NCBI GenBank assembly: GCA_021108185.1
Contig: JAIORJ010000088.1
Span: 1 to 64,000 of the forward strand
Direction of reading: 5' to 3'
Length of the DNA stretch: 64,000 nt
Source: Methanococcoides sp.
GTDB taxonomy: Archaea; Halobacteriota; Methanosarcinia; Methanosarcinales; Methanosarcinaceae
Part shown: positions 1 to 7,819 of the stretch, piece by piece
How the letters are laid out: each line of letters opens with the position of its first letter
How positions within the stretch are numbered: the first letter of the stretch is position 1
Position numbers and translations under genes: made by a program
Notes under the pieces: generated by a model
Told to the model about the DNA's origin: nothing
The model's database searches: none
The model's input: only the letters and a program-made list of their open reading frames with translations

Positions 1-494
1 CCAATATGTTACATGGGTGTGGGAGTTATATGGCATAGAGCGAGTTTGGGGACTTGTGGGGACGAGAATTCCACTAAAGGTGGCATTCTCTGATAAATGG
101 CTCCCATGCCCATGATCAAAGTAATCTTTTGCCTCTTTCATCCCCCAAGAATGCATAACAGATCCCTCCTCCATAGTATGATCCGTCCCAATCTCATAAC
201 CATCATGAATTAAGCGAAGCTCCCATTCGAGAAATGATTCTTTTGGGATTCTACCAAGTCCCGGATAGATCAGTTCGGAGGTATTCCACAGGCCACCTTC
301 ATATGGACCTGCACGGATGTATGACGAAAGATGACGGCACCGAATCCTTTGTGGTTGGTGTGTCGAGTGAGTTCCATCAGTTTACAAAACGATTTTCCAG
401 AGCCGGTGGTGTCTCCATATAGTACGATATCAGCAGTTGATTCCAGGAACTGGTGTTGCGGACCGGGTTGTGCTCTGATTTCAATCATTGACAT
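1..494 (-). pseudogene. Phage terminase large subunit, N-terminal remnant (frameshifted, cut by window edge)
   Basis: The start is intact: ATG at 494 with an AGAGGA-type ribosome site just upstream. The first ~62 codons read like a terminase ATPase, with a Walker A-like GDTTGSGKSF and then AVIFRHTSVQV. The frame then shifts near 307-312. The second frame continues with GPYEGGLWNTSELIYPGLGR and IPKESFLEW, the region following the first ATPase strand in phage terminases, and stays open to base 1. Similarity weakens towards the edge, and the last ~110 bases overlap repeat copy A in antisense. Dead prophage debris is the simplest reading. No other head or tail gene is visible. Confidence 0.6.
12..114 (+). 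repeat. Hairpin-forming repeat, copy A
   Basis: The outer stem pairs 12-25 with 101-114 (CATGGGTGTGGGAG with CTCCCATGCCCATG) using G-U pairs. The inner hairpin pairs GAGAAT (64-69) with ATTCTC (85-90) and CCAC (71-74) with GTGG (80-83) around a five-base loop. The intervening G-rich segment GCGAGTTTGGGGACTT is shared with copy C. Wobble pairs are valid only on the plus strand, so any folded RNA is read left to right. Upstream sequence lies outside the window. Confidence 0.6.
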
Positions 495-521
495 AATCCT
501 CTTCGACTATTCTATATGGAA

Positions 522-535
522 ATCTATTTATAGAT
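522..535. promoter_or_regulatory. 14-bp palindrome ATCTATTTATAGAT upstream of the terminase remnant
   Basis: Perfect inverted repeat ATCTAT-TT-ATAGAT, 28 bases upstream of the terminase ATG at 494 on the minus strand, where a TATA box would sit. The identical 14 bases recur at 16851-16864 ahead of the catalase gene. It may be a TATA element, an operator or both. Confidence 0.35.
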
Positions 536-705
536 GCATAATGTTTACGTGGATTAAGCGAGTTCTTTAAGGGCATTACCCCCCACCCCCCCACTTCTTT
601 TTTGCCCTTTTAGAACTCATCTAAAACTTCTTTTTCTTCATAACTTTATGTCCTTATCCCAATCATTGTCATGTTCCTCTTCAGTTGTTCATTGCAGATA
701 GGTAT

Positions 706-825
706 CTATGCAAAAAAATGACAGTTTCTATTATTGAGTTCTTCAAGGACAGTTGCCAATTCATGCTCCACTTCCGAATTCTTGTCCTTTTTGAACTCAC
801 TCATCATCTTCCTTTTCATGCCCAT
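706..825 (-). CDS. Possible 39-residue small protein
   Basis: An ATG at 825 preceded by AAGGTG opens a 39-codon frame ending in TAG. The peptide is charged (start MGMKRKMMSEF) with no recognisable motif. It lies in the otherwise empty stretch 541-863. The TAG stop, which no confident gene here uses, and the degenerate surroundings argue against a real gene. Confidence 0.15.
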   Translation of the reverse strand: MGMKRKMMSEFKKDKNSEVEHELATVLEELNNRNCHFFA

Positions 826-863
826 CACCTTACTCGCATCTGAATAATAGTTCCCTCTTTTTG

Positions 864-1050
864 TTCGAATAATAGTTAAGGAAATAAATATATCTTAAAA
901 TAATTAAACATCTTACCGCAATTGATTTTAACTTACAGGACAATACTTTGCTTGGGTGTGGGAGTCGTATGATATGAAGCGAGCTTGGGGCTTATGGGGG
1001 AGAGAGTTCACTTTAATGTGTATTCTCTGATTAAAGGCTCCTATACCCAT
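864..1050 (+). repeat. Hairpin-forming repeat, copy B, with AT-rich leader
   Basis: The outer stem GGGTGTGGGAG (954-964) pairs with CTCCTATACCC (1038-1048). The inner hairpin GAGAGT (1002-1007) pairs with ATTCTC (1022-1027), with CAC/GTG inside. Relative to copy A, the changed stem bases keep pairing. The ~85-base leader from TTCGAATAATAGTTA through CTTAAAATAATTAA is shared with copy C, which suggests a conserved promoter rather than simple drift. Confidence 0.6.
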
Positions 1051-1318
1051 TATTAAAATGATCATTGACCTTTTTCACCTGACATGGATACATAGTGCGG
1101 CTCTTGTGGGTCACTTCATACCCCTCAGGATCAATCTCAATACTATCACTGAGTTTTAATGTGTAAACAGTTGTCAGCCGTCGAGTACAAGTCAAATCAG
1201 GCTTATATCGAACATATAGAGGCCTATCAAGAGAATTATATTTAATTAATAAGGACTCTGTAGGGACTCTGTCTGAACCGCTATAAAATGAATAAAGGAA
1301 ATCTGATATATGAAACGC
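1031..1318 (-). pseudogene. Open coding-like remnant, unidentified
   Basis: This minus frame is open for 95 codons before TAA and reads like protein (RPLYVRYKPDLTCTRRL, later EIDPEGYEVTH and VKKVNDHFNNGYRSL). It lacks an upstream ATG and runs into the divergent gene at 1310. Its tail resembles the antisense frame beside copy A (GYEIGTDH, KEAKDYFDHGHGSHL). So the repeat may carry the 3' end of a decayed gene family as well as the hairpin. I do not recognise the family. Confidence 0.3.
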
Positions 1319-1567
1319 TCAACACTACTGGAAAAGCATATACATTCTAAATTAAGTGAAATTTTAGAACCACTTGGCTCGACCCGTTATTTTGTAGAGG
1401 TAAAACCAAGGGGGCATCAATTTAGCGCAAAGATCTGGGTTGAAGCGAATATCCTGAATGAAATTGCAGAGGATCCTGAAAAGCTCACATCTATCTCGGA
1501 TACCATTATAGAAGTTGAAAAGGAACTCAAAACAAAGATATTTGAAAGCCTGAAACCCCTTTTATGA
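1310..1567 (+). CDS. Hypothetical protein, 85 residues
   Basis: A small soluble protein with no motif I recognise. It begins MKRSTLLEKHIHSKLSE and ends in an amphipathic, glutamate-rich helix. AAAGGA stands about eight bases before the ATG, so it looks translated. The neighbours give no clue: repeat B and a coding remnant lie upstream and an unrelated membrane-anchored protein follows 265 bases later. The 1568-1832 gap shows nothing beyond AT-rich promoter-like sequence. Confidence 0.5.
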   Translation: MKRSTLLEKHIHSKLSEILEPLGSTRYFVEVKPRGHQFSAKIWVEANILNEIAEDPEKLTSISDTIIEVEKELKTKIFESLKPLL

Positions 1568-1832
1568 TATTTTTGCTCTTATGCAGCACTGAGGAGATTC
1601 AACACAGCAAGCTTGAGATAGACATTTAACGTATGGATTATCAGCATTTTCATTTTGTCAATTTCTGAGGTTTGAATTATTTAATTAGTAGTTTTGAGTA
1701 CTTTCTGGTTCGTACATTTGTCTCTCTGATACTGATTATAGTGGTCTTAGTGTCCTAATATAAAATGGAAAGTTGAAAAATCAAATATTGGAATATTTAT
1801 TATAGGATGCAACTAATGCATTACAAGATTAG

Positions 1833-2678
1833 ATGCAAATATTATTGATTTTTTATTTTATCGCATTGATTGGCCTTCTTGTATCTTTGTACTTATACAA
1901 AGGTAAATCTAACATTAGTTCTACGAATACAATTTTAATTTATCTGACAGTTCTGATGCTGTTCCTAGCATTAGTTACAGCCGTTATAACAGATGAAAAC
2001 AAAGAATTAATCAAGTATGATGTACCAAATTATCCAAATCAGGGTATAGATATAACTCCCACAAATACATACATTTATATCGATACATCATATGGCAATT
2101 ATCTAATTTATGATATTGATTATGTTATAAAATATTCTAAAAGATATCCTCCTGATACCTATGACATTTCGCTTTATGTGCCTACGGAAGTAATGGGCTT
2201 TAATTCCATAAATGCAGAAAATTCTGCAGAAGTTGTTTCATTCGTTGATTCCAAAAACCGGTCACTGGATATAACAAATGAATATCGTTTAAATCCATTT
2301 TTATTGAATATTATATATACATCTGGAATTGAAATTAATCCCGAATTGTTAGTAACAATTATTCCCTTACCGTCATTAAATAATAATTCAATTGAAAAAG
2401 ATGCTTTCTATGTAAATGTAAAAAATACACGCGCAATTGATATTAAGCAATTACGGTTACATTCAAATCTGACAAAATTAATTGATATTTATTTAGTTCA
2501 ATTAGAGAACGAGTCTTGGGTAAATCAACCAATTTTAATATCTGAAAATGGAGTTCCTGTAGGGGAAAAAATGGTTGATGATGCTGGTATAATAACTTGG
2601 ACTGTCACATCACTTGATTCAAATGAACAGAAAACATATTACTTCAAAAAAATGAATGAGTACACGTATAAGAAGTGA
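1833..2678 (+). CDS. Membrane-anchored hypothetical protein, 281 residues
   Basis: Two hydrophobic segments, about residues 3-21 and 34-53, anchor the N-terminus. The remaining ~225 residues are rich in Asn, Tyr, Ile and Ser and predicted outside the membrane. No enzymatic motif is visible. The gene is much more AT-rich than its neighbours, a possible sign of recent acquisition. The ribosome site before the ATG is weak. A strong hairpin and T-run overlap the TGA, so it probably forms a single-gene transcript. Confidence 0.6.
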   Translation: MQILLIFYFIALIGLLVSLYLYKGKSNISSTNTILIYLTVLMLFLALVTAVITDENKELIKYDVPNYPNQGIDITPTNTYIYIDTSYGNYLIYDIDYVIKYSKRYPPDTYDISLYVPTEVMGFNSINAENSAEVVSFVDSKNRSLDITNEYRLNPFLLNIIYTSGIEINPELLVTIIPLPSLNNNSIEKDAFYVNVKNTRAIDIKQLRLHSNLTKLIDIYLVQLENESWVNQPILISENGVPVGEKMVDDAGIITWTVTSLDSNEQKTYYFKKMNEYTYKK

Positions 2679-2711
2679 TGTGCATTAGCATCACCATTTT
2701 AATTCTTTTTG
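2675..2711 (+). terminator. Intrinsic terminator-like hairpin
   Basis: GTGATG (2675-2680) pairs with CATCAC (2689-2694) across an eight-base loop, followed by a T-rich tract. The stem includes the TGA of the upstream gene. The rest of 2712-2876 holds nothing I can support. Confidence 0.55.
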
Positions 2712-2876
2712 ATGCTACTCCTGACATACCTTCGAATGATAAGATAGGAGATTTGTCCATATTTTTTAGAATAAAAAGTGAAAAGGTTACGCTTTTGTAT
2801 TTTCGTTATCACTCTTGAATTATCACAGGCAGGGTTTGCACAGGTTTATGATATTATTTCGGGCATGGTTCACGAT

Positions 2877-2978
2877 TTAATTAATATATGCTTCTGGTAT
2901 CACACGGTCACCTACTTCTAAAGTGTCAGCAGTTGCTATGTCAGTTACATGTCCTTTGATGGTATACAAAAGCTATCC
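2877..2978 (-). pseudogene. Short C-terminal coding remnant downstream of arsM
   Basis: The minus frame ending TAA at 2877-2879 reads GHVTDIATADTLEVGDRVIP followed by EAYIN, which looks like a genuine protein C-terminus. It is preceded by an in-frame TAG a few bases after the arsM stop and has no start codon. It may be the residue of a third gene of the arsM operon. I cannot name the family. Confidence 0.25.
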
Positions 2979-2983
2979 GAAGA

Positions 2984-3823
2984 TCAGGACGGCTTAATTC
3001 CACGCACTTCAATACTAATTACCGATTCAGCCATCTCTTTTGCTTCTTCCATGGAAAGTTCCAGATCCTTCAGTATTGCAGTCATCTCATCAGGAGATAC
3101 CATTTCAACGATCAGTTCGAAAGGATAGTTTGTCTCTTCCATTATCTCAACATCCTCAAACCCTGAATTCCTGATCGTATCCAGATAATCTTTCTTCAGT
3201 ATCGCGCCTGAAATACAACCAATATAGGCCTCTGCTGATGTTTTTATCTTGGCGGGGATGGCTTTCAAAAGGACCATATCCGATATGATGAAACGGCCAC
3301 CGTTCTTAAGGATCCTGAATATCTCCCTGAATACTTTATCTTTTGAAGGAACAAGGTTGATGACACAGTTTGAGATCACAACATCAATGGAAGCATCAGC
3401 AACAGGTATCTCTTCGATGTCTCCCAGCTTGAATTCCACATTCGTATAGCCACCATTTGAGGCGTTCTCTCTGGCTTTCTCTATCATCTCCGGTGTCATA
3501 TCCACACCTATTACCCTTCCTTCCTTTCCCACTCTGGCAGCTGCAAGGAAACAATCAAAGCCTGCACCTGAACCCAGGTCAAGAACGGTCTCTCCCAATT
3601 TCAAAGAAGCTAATGCAGTGGGATTCCCACAGCCAAGACCGAGGTTTGCCCCTTCCGGTATCTCATCAAGTTCTTTCTCAGAATAGCCGATATTCTTGCT
3701 TATTTTCTCTGCCACTCCACTCAAACTGCAGCATGGACTTTTCGTTGAACAGCAGGATGATCCTTTTCTTGCTACTTCGGAGTAACCTTGTTTTACCATC
3801 TTCTTTATTTCGTTTTGATCCAT
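2984..3823 (-). CDS. arsM: Arsenite methyltransferase
   Basis: SAM-dependent methyltransferase that methylates trivalent arsenic in the cytoplasm. The SAM motif LDLGSGAGFD is at residues 81-90, with VIGVDMTPEMIEKA following. Three cysteines in the expected contexts are candidate As(III) ligands: C65 (GLGCGNP), C153 (SNCVINL) and C203 (YIGCISGA). An N-terminal CC...CC patch (24-32) is common in archaeal ArsM. I chose ATG at 3823, with GAGGG upstream, over a TTG two codons earlier. It starts two bases after the stop of the radical SAM gene, so the pair is an operon. Confidence 0.9.
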   Translation of the reverse strand: MDQNEIKKMVKQGYSEVARKGSSCCSTKSPCCSLSGVAEKISKNIGYSEKELDEIPEGANLGLGCGNPTALASLKLGETVLDLGSGAGFDCFLAAARVGKEGRVIGVDMTPEMIEKARENASNGGYTNVEFKLGDIEEIPVADASIDVVISNCVINLVPSKDKVFREIFRILKNGGRFIISDMVLLKAIPAKIKTSAEAYIGCISGAILKKDYLDTIRNSGFEDVEIMEETNYPFELIVEMVSPDEMTAILKDLELSMEEAKEMAESVISIEVRGIKPS

Positions 3824-3825
3824 AA

Positions 3826-5280
3826 TCAACCCTCGGTTCCATTTGTATGATCGCCATTCTTCCTGAATTCATTATGATAGAGGTTCCTAAACTCTTCGGT
3901 CGATCCTTTCCGGTAGAGGATGTTATACACGCAGAACGGTATCATCTGTCCGTTAGGAAGGATCTCTGTTATGCAGCATTTCTTTGCTCTTTCCAGATCT
4001 AAATTAAATTCGTCCATGAATGCATGAACTGAGATAAGGGTGACATTATCGATTATTTTGCCTGTATCTGAAACCATGCCCTGGAACAATGTACAATCAC
4101 ACTTTTGTTCACCATCGCCACAACACTTGTTTGTTTTGGACATGACCATATTGAGAGCATTGATAGATCTTTCGATCTTGGAAGTGACCTTAAGGTCTGC
4201 AATCGTGCGGTCAACAAGATAATCCCTACAGGCACTGGAATTCAGGAATTTAGTTAGAGAAATGTTCTTTCCCTTGTGATTGTAAACATAGGAGCAAACT
4301 GAACAGGTTGGATGAGGGCAGGGGATGCTAATGAAGTTCTTTTTGTTCAATAGACCTCCTGTCTGGTCCTCGATCTCATGTAACACTTCAGGAATTGTAA
4401 GGGCTGTCTCTGTCTTCTTTTCCAGTTCATACCTTCCTGTCAGTGTAGCTGGCTGGAAATTGACCATTTTTATGTTCGTTTTCCCCAGCGCATAATCTAT
4501 GATAGGGCCAATCTCGTGCTCATTTACCCCTTTTACAATGGTAGCTACCAGAGCAACAGTTAACCCCAGTTCTTCACAATTCTCAAGCGCCTTCAATTTT
4601 ATATCGATAAGTGGCCTTCCTCTAAGTGCTATATAGGTCCTGTCATCGAACCCGTCGAATTGAAAATATATTACTGGCTTACCGACTCCAGATACATCAT
4701 TTTGCACGGTAGATTCTACCTGTTTTGCAAAATCCATGTCAGCAAGTTTTAGACCGTTGGTGTTCAGGACCGGATAAAGGATATTTTTTTGACCCATATA
4801 TTCCAGAATTCCAAGGATGTTCGGATGTAATGTCGGCTCACCTCCACTTATCTGGAGTACCTCAGGTTCCTTCTCATGCTCAACGTAAAGGTCTATCATC
4901 TCCTTTACCTTTTCAAAAGGCAGTGTAAAAAGTCCTTTTGAATCTGCAAAACAAACCGGACAATTCAGATTACACATATCAGTTATTTCTATGATCCCTA
5001 CACATGTGTGTTGTTGATGATCCTCACACAATCCACAATCATGAGGGCAGCCCTTGGAAACGGGGGTTGGGTGCAAGGGCTTTGAACCGGGTTTGTTGTG
5101 GTTTACCGCTTCCAGATAATCATTAGCATCCGAATATACAGGGACTTCGAAAGAACCATGGTCCACACAATGCTTACGCAAGAAGACCATGTTCTCACGC
5201 AGTATTATCTGGCAATCTATAACTTCAAGACATTCAGGACACACGCTTTTTGATGTTCCTGCAATAAGTTCACCACTCAC
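3826..5280 (-). CDS. Radical SAM protein of the tetraether-synthase (Tes/MJ0619)-like family
   Basis: The radical SAM cluster motif CNLNCPVC places its cysteines at 103, 107 and 110; ISGGEPTLHP follows. An N-terminal CPEC zinc-ribbon-like patch, a CPHDCGLC segment and a C-terminal CC...PNGQMIPFC region hold extra cysteines typical of the MJ0619/Tes group, which joins lipid tails or carries out related C-C chemistry. At 484 residues it is near family length. Start is GTG at 5280 with no strong ribosome site. It is followed two bases later by arsM. Substrate is unknown; the pairing suggests arsenic- or lipid-related chemistry. Confidence 0.7.
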   Translation of the reverse strand: MSGELIAGTSKSVCPECLEVIDCQIILRENMVFLRKHCVDHGSFEVPVYSDANDYLEAVNHNKPGSKPLHPTPVSKGCPHDCGLCEDHQQHTCVGIIEITDMCNLNCPVCFADSKGLFTLPFEKVKEMIDLYVEHEKEPEVLQISGGEPTLHPNILGILEYMGQKNILYPVLNTNGLKLADMDFAKQVESTVQNDVSGVGKPVIYFQFDGFDDRTYIALRGRPLIDIKLKALENCEELGLTVALVATIVKGVNEHEIGPIIDYALGKTNIKMVNFQPATLTGRYELEKKTETALTIPEVLHEIEDQTGGLLNKKNFISIPCPHPTCSVCSYVYNHKGKNISLTKFLNSSACRDYLVDRTIADLKVTSKIERSINALNMVMSKTNKCCGDGEQKCDCTLFQGMVSDTGKIIDNVTLISVHAFMDEFNLDLERAKKCCITEILPNGQMIPFCVYNILYRKGSTEEFRNLYHNEFRKNGDHTNGTEG

Positions 5281-5500
5281 TAAGTCTTTTTGAGGCGATC
5301 TATTTACATCTGGAATCGTTTCAGGATCTTTTGTAATTGTAAATTCCCCCTCTTAACAACAAATATTGCCTTTCCCCCACAATATTACTATACGCTATTT
5401 TTTTCTTTAAAGTATATATAAGGTTAGACTTCATCCTGGAATTCAAAGCTGCATATTATTGAGGAGCAGAAAGAGCACAGTTCTTAACTAAATAGTAAAA

Positions 5501-5534
5501 GAGGAAGTGGTCGCCTTTTCACAACCACATCCTC
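5501..5534 (-). terminator. Terminator-like hairpin after the haem lipoprotein gene
   Basis: GAGGAAGTGGT (5501-5511) pairs with ACCACATCCTC (5524-5534) except for one mismatch. On the minus strand it is followed by a T-run (A's at 5497-5500). It sits 27 bases past the TGA at 5561. The region 5281-5500 otherwise contains only the promoter region of the radical SAM gene. Confidence 0.5.
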
Positions 5535-5560
5535 TCAACGATCCGTATCAGATGAAGAAC

Positions 5561-6790
5561 TCAGACGAACTTCATGTAATACATCCGGGAGGTCATGTGC
5601 TGATAACCATGCCGAGAGTTATCAAATATAGCAACCCCGAAGAAATGTTCTTCACTTGTATTGAACTGAACATCATCTTCGTTGGCATTGATGAGGTCCC
5701 TTCCCAGCTCAGCAGTCCATATGCCATCTTTCCATACAGCTCCAAATTGTATGTCAGCACGGCTACTGTCTGGAGTCCTGAGGACTCGTTCTGGAACTAT
5801 GGCACCCAAAGCCTCATAGTTAGGCCAGTAAGTGACTGCATCTTCATCGCTAACGCCTGTTTCTCCATCTCCGATGGTCTCACCTGCATCGATCTCTGCT
5901 TGAGTTAGGACCATGGCATCAGCAAAATCGAGAGGGTCCTTTTCCATGTATTTTGGACGTGACTTGTCTGCAATACGGTTATGTGAATATGCACTGGTAC
6001 CGTCATCACCATAGCGGCCACCATCTTCTCCATTGATGGTATCGTTTGCCCAAACATCAACGTACTTGTCATCAGCATACCCGATCATAGAGATAGTTCC
6101 AGCAACAACCTCATGGGAATCTGGATCCACCATAAGGTCTGAGCTTGTTGTCGATGTCAGCCCTGTTCCTCTTCCTGCCTTACTATGCCACATATCCGCT
6201 CTTCCGTCCTTTAACCATGAATCATCAATGATGCCATGGGTACTGACATGAGGATCAGTGTCCGTTGGATAATACATATGACATTTAGCCATACATCCCC
6301 CGGTATCAAAAGGTTCGCCCTCTATCTCCCCGATAGGCCAGAAGAAAGATATACGGTCCTCGGATTGCTCTGAATTCAGTTTCATCCATGTTCCATCAAT
6401 GAATGACCAGGAACCTCCACGGGTGAAACTCGCTGTTGGATCAGGCCAGGTCGCCAGGACAGTAAGACGAGTGTCATCATGAAGAGCTTTTAGTGTAACT
6501 GTTGTGTCGCTGTCATAGGCATGACATCCAGCACAGTCGGTAATACTTGCAGGGTCTTGTGTATCGTATGTCTCACCAAGCGGTACGTTCAGTTCCGGGG
6601 CATCAGCCCATAGATCATCCACTTCACCATCCACCACTGGCACATTAGTGACCGCGATAACATTCAGTTTACTTTGATCGAATAGCTGCTCTGGTCCGAC
6701 CTCCCCTTCGTCCTCAACACAGCCGGATGTTAGTATTATGAGCACCGACAGTATCACCATTAGTGCTTTACTTGCATTTCTTGATATCAT
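5561..6790 (-). CDS. Exported haem-binding lipoprotein, ethylbenzene-dehydrogenase-like (EB_dh) domain
   Basis: A lipobox LTSGC (Cys24) follows one hydrophobic segment, so the protein is exported and lipid-anchored. CAGCH at 86-90 is a canonical c-haem site. CMAKCH at 166-171 has three residues between the cysteines. The rest (DGEVDDLWADAPE, DDTRLTVLATWPDP) resembles the EB_dh family, whose known members bind haem in respiratory enzymes. ATG at 6790 is chosen because it follows a GGGGGG tract and gives a clean signal peptide. It has no partner oxidoreductase nearby. Function is probably electron transfer or redox sensing outside the membrane. Confidence 0.7.
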   Translation of the reverse strand: MISRNASKALMVILSVLIILTSGCVEDEGEVGPEQLFDQSKLNVIAVTNVPVVDGEVDDLWADAPELNVPLGETYDTQDPASITDCAGCHAYDSDTTVTLKALHDDTRLTVLATWPDPTASFTRGGSWSFIDGTWMKLNSEQSEDRISFFWPIGEIEGEPFDTGGCMAKCHMYYPTDTDPHVSTHGIIDDSWLKDGRADMWHSKAGRGTGLTSTTSSDLMVDPDSHEVVAGTISMIGYADDKYVDVWANDTINGEDGGRYGDDGTSAYSHNRIADKSRPKYMEKDPLDFADAMVLTQAEIDAGETIGDGETGVSDEDAVTYWPNYEALGAIVPERVLRTPDSSRADIQFGAVWKDGIWTAELGRDLINANEDDVQFNTSEEHFFGVAIFDNSRHGYQHMTSRMYYMKFV

Positions 6791-7107
6791 TATCTTTTCC
6801 CCCCCACTCTGTTGGTATCGATGTCTTATTCCCACAGACATTTAGTTACTCAACATTTAATTGTGGACTAATATCTTCTGTAATAAATAATTTATATTTA
6901 CCATTCAAAAATATATGAGTATGTCAGTTTAAACTTTGTGCTTTGATCATTTGGTTTTTTCCTTTATTTTGATCTCTGAAATCAATGGATCTGTTAAAGA
7001 ACACAATGAATATTCTGATGATATATCTAATTCGAATGTGATTATAATGAGTTGAAAAACAGATAGATATGTGGACCCCCCAATCGTCCCTTTATCTGTA
7101 TATCACA
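6791..7107. other. Intergenic region without a recognised gene
   Basis: Carries the upstream region of the haem lipoprotein gene, including AT-rich TAATAAATAATTTATATTTA near 6880-6899 that could be its TATA region. No reading frame, repeat or hairpin that I can support. Confidence 0.4.
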
Positions 7108-7464
7108 TCATTTTATATCTGATCGCACCCGGTCTTTAAGTTCCTGCCTTTTTGCGGCGTTCCATCCACTAACATTTGATATATATCCGGTTACCCTTGA
7201 GAGTTGGTGGACATTGTGATTCATACAATCCGGGCACATTGGTTGGTCGCATACGGGACACTGTGCAATGTTGGCAACGGTCTCATGAGCGCATTTCTTC
7301 CCATTAAGTGCTACCCATGCGTGAACCGGGCATGGATTATCTTCATTTGTTTTCATAGGTTGTCCATCATTGAACTCATTACACCATTCTTTGCACCTGT
7401 TAATGAATTCATTCTTTGGGAGTGCAAAAAGTTCTTCTGTTGATATTGTTTGTGAATTTGACAT
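7108..7464 (-). CDS. Small stand-alone protein resembling the glycyl-radical C-terminus of anaerobic ribonucleotide reductase (NrdD)
   Basis: The C-terminal part reads LSRVTGYISNVSGWN then AKRQELKDR, matching the NrdD segment with the glycyl-radical RVxGY and the WNxGK region. Before it, CPVC and CPDC form a likely zinc site like the one ahead of the radical glycine in NrdD. Only 118 residues are present against ~600-700 in NrdD, so the catalytic barrel is missing. By analogy with GrcA/YfiD for pyruvate formate-lyase it could be a spare radical domain, but this is inference. No nrdD or nrdG is in the window. GGAGAAATG precedes the ATG. Confidence 0.6.
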   Translation of the reverse strand: MSNSQTISTEELFALPKNEFINRCKEWCNEFNDGQPMKTNEDNPCPVHAWVALNGKKCAHETVANIAQCPVCDQPMCPDCMNHNVHQLSRVTGYISNVSGWNAAKRQELKDRVRSDIK

Positions 7465-7481
7465 GTTTCATTTCTCCTGTG

Positions 7482-7694
7482 TTATGATATATTCTTGAAA
7501 GTTGGTTTATTGATTGATAACGGTTTTTGACCCCATGATTGAATACTAATAGATCTAAACTGGTAACAGAGCTGATAATATATGCCGAAAATTTTCATCA
7601 GATTCTCAACCAACTGTTCAGGGGTCTGGTGGTTCCTGTGTTTCTGCACTCTTTTACTGTTTTCTTCGATCGGGTCCTTCAACAAACATCTCAT
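7482..7694 (-). other. Doubtful reading frame or gene remnant, 70 codons
   Basis: An ATG frame exists, but another frame of the same strand reads more protein-like just upstream (NIWELIDEMFVEGPDRR) before hitting a stop. This suggests a decayed, frameshifted gene. No domain is recognised. The rest of the gap 7465-7819 is AT-rich with no other signal. Confidence 0.15.
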
Positions 7695-7819
7695 CGATAA
7701 GTTCCCAGATATTGTGCGTATTTTCTAAAGCATAGCTTCTAAGCTGAGAATGTATCTTTTTTGTTATCAAGACCTTAGAGTAAATTTGTGGAATTTCCAA
7801 AAGATTTCGGTGGTCACAT

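Noticed and set aside
12-114. Repeat copies as a MITE with the stem as terminal inverted repeats
   Set aside because: Similarity between copies B and C extends about 85 bases left of the stem, outside the supposed termini, and stem changes keep RNA pairing. Not excluded, but not the first choice.
541-863. Run of C's and AT-rich sequence as a CRISPR leader or origin
   Set aside because: No repeats or spacers, no origin-binding motifs and no cas or cdc6 gene nearby.
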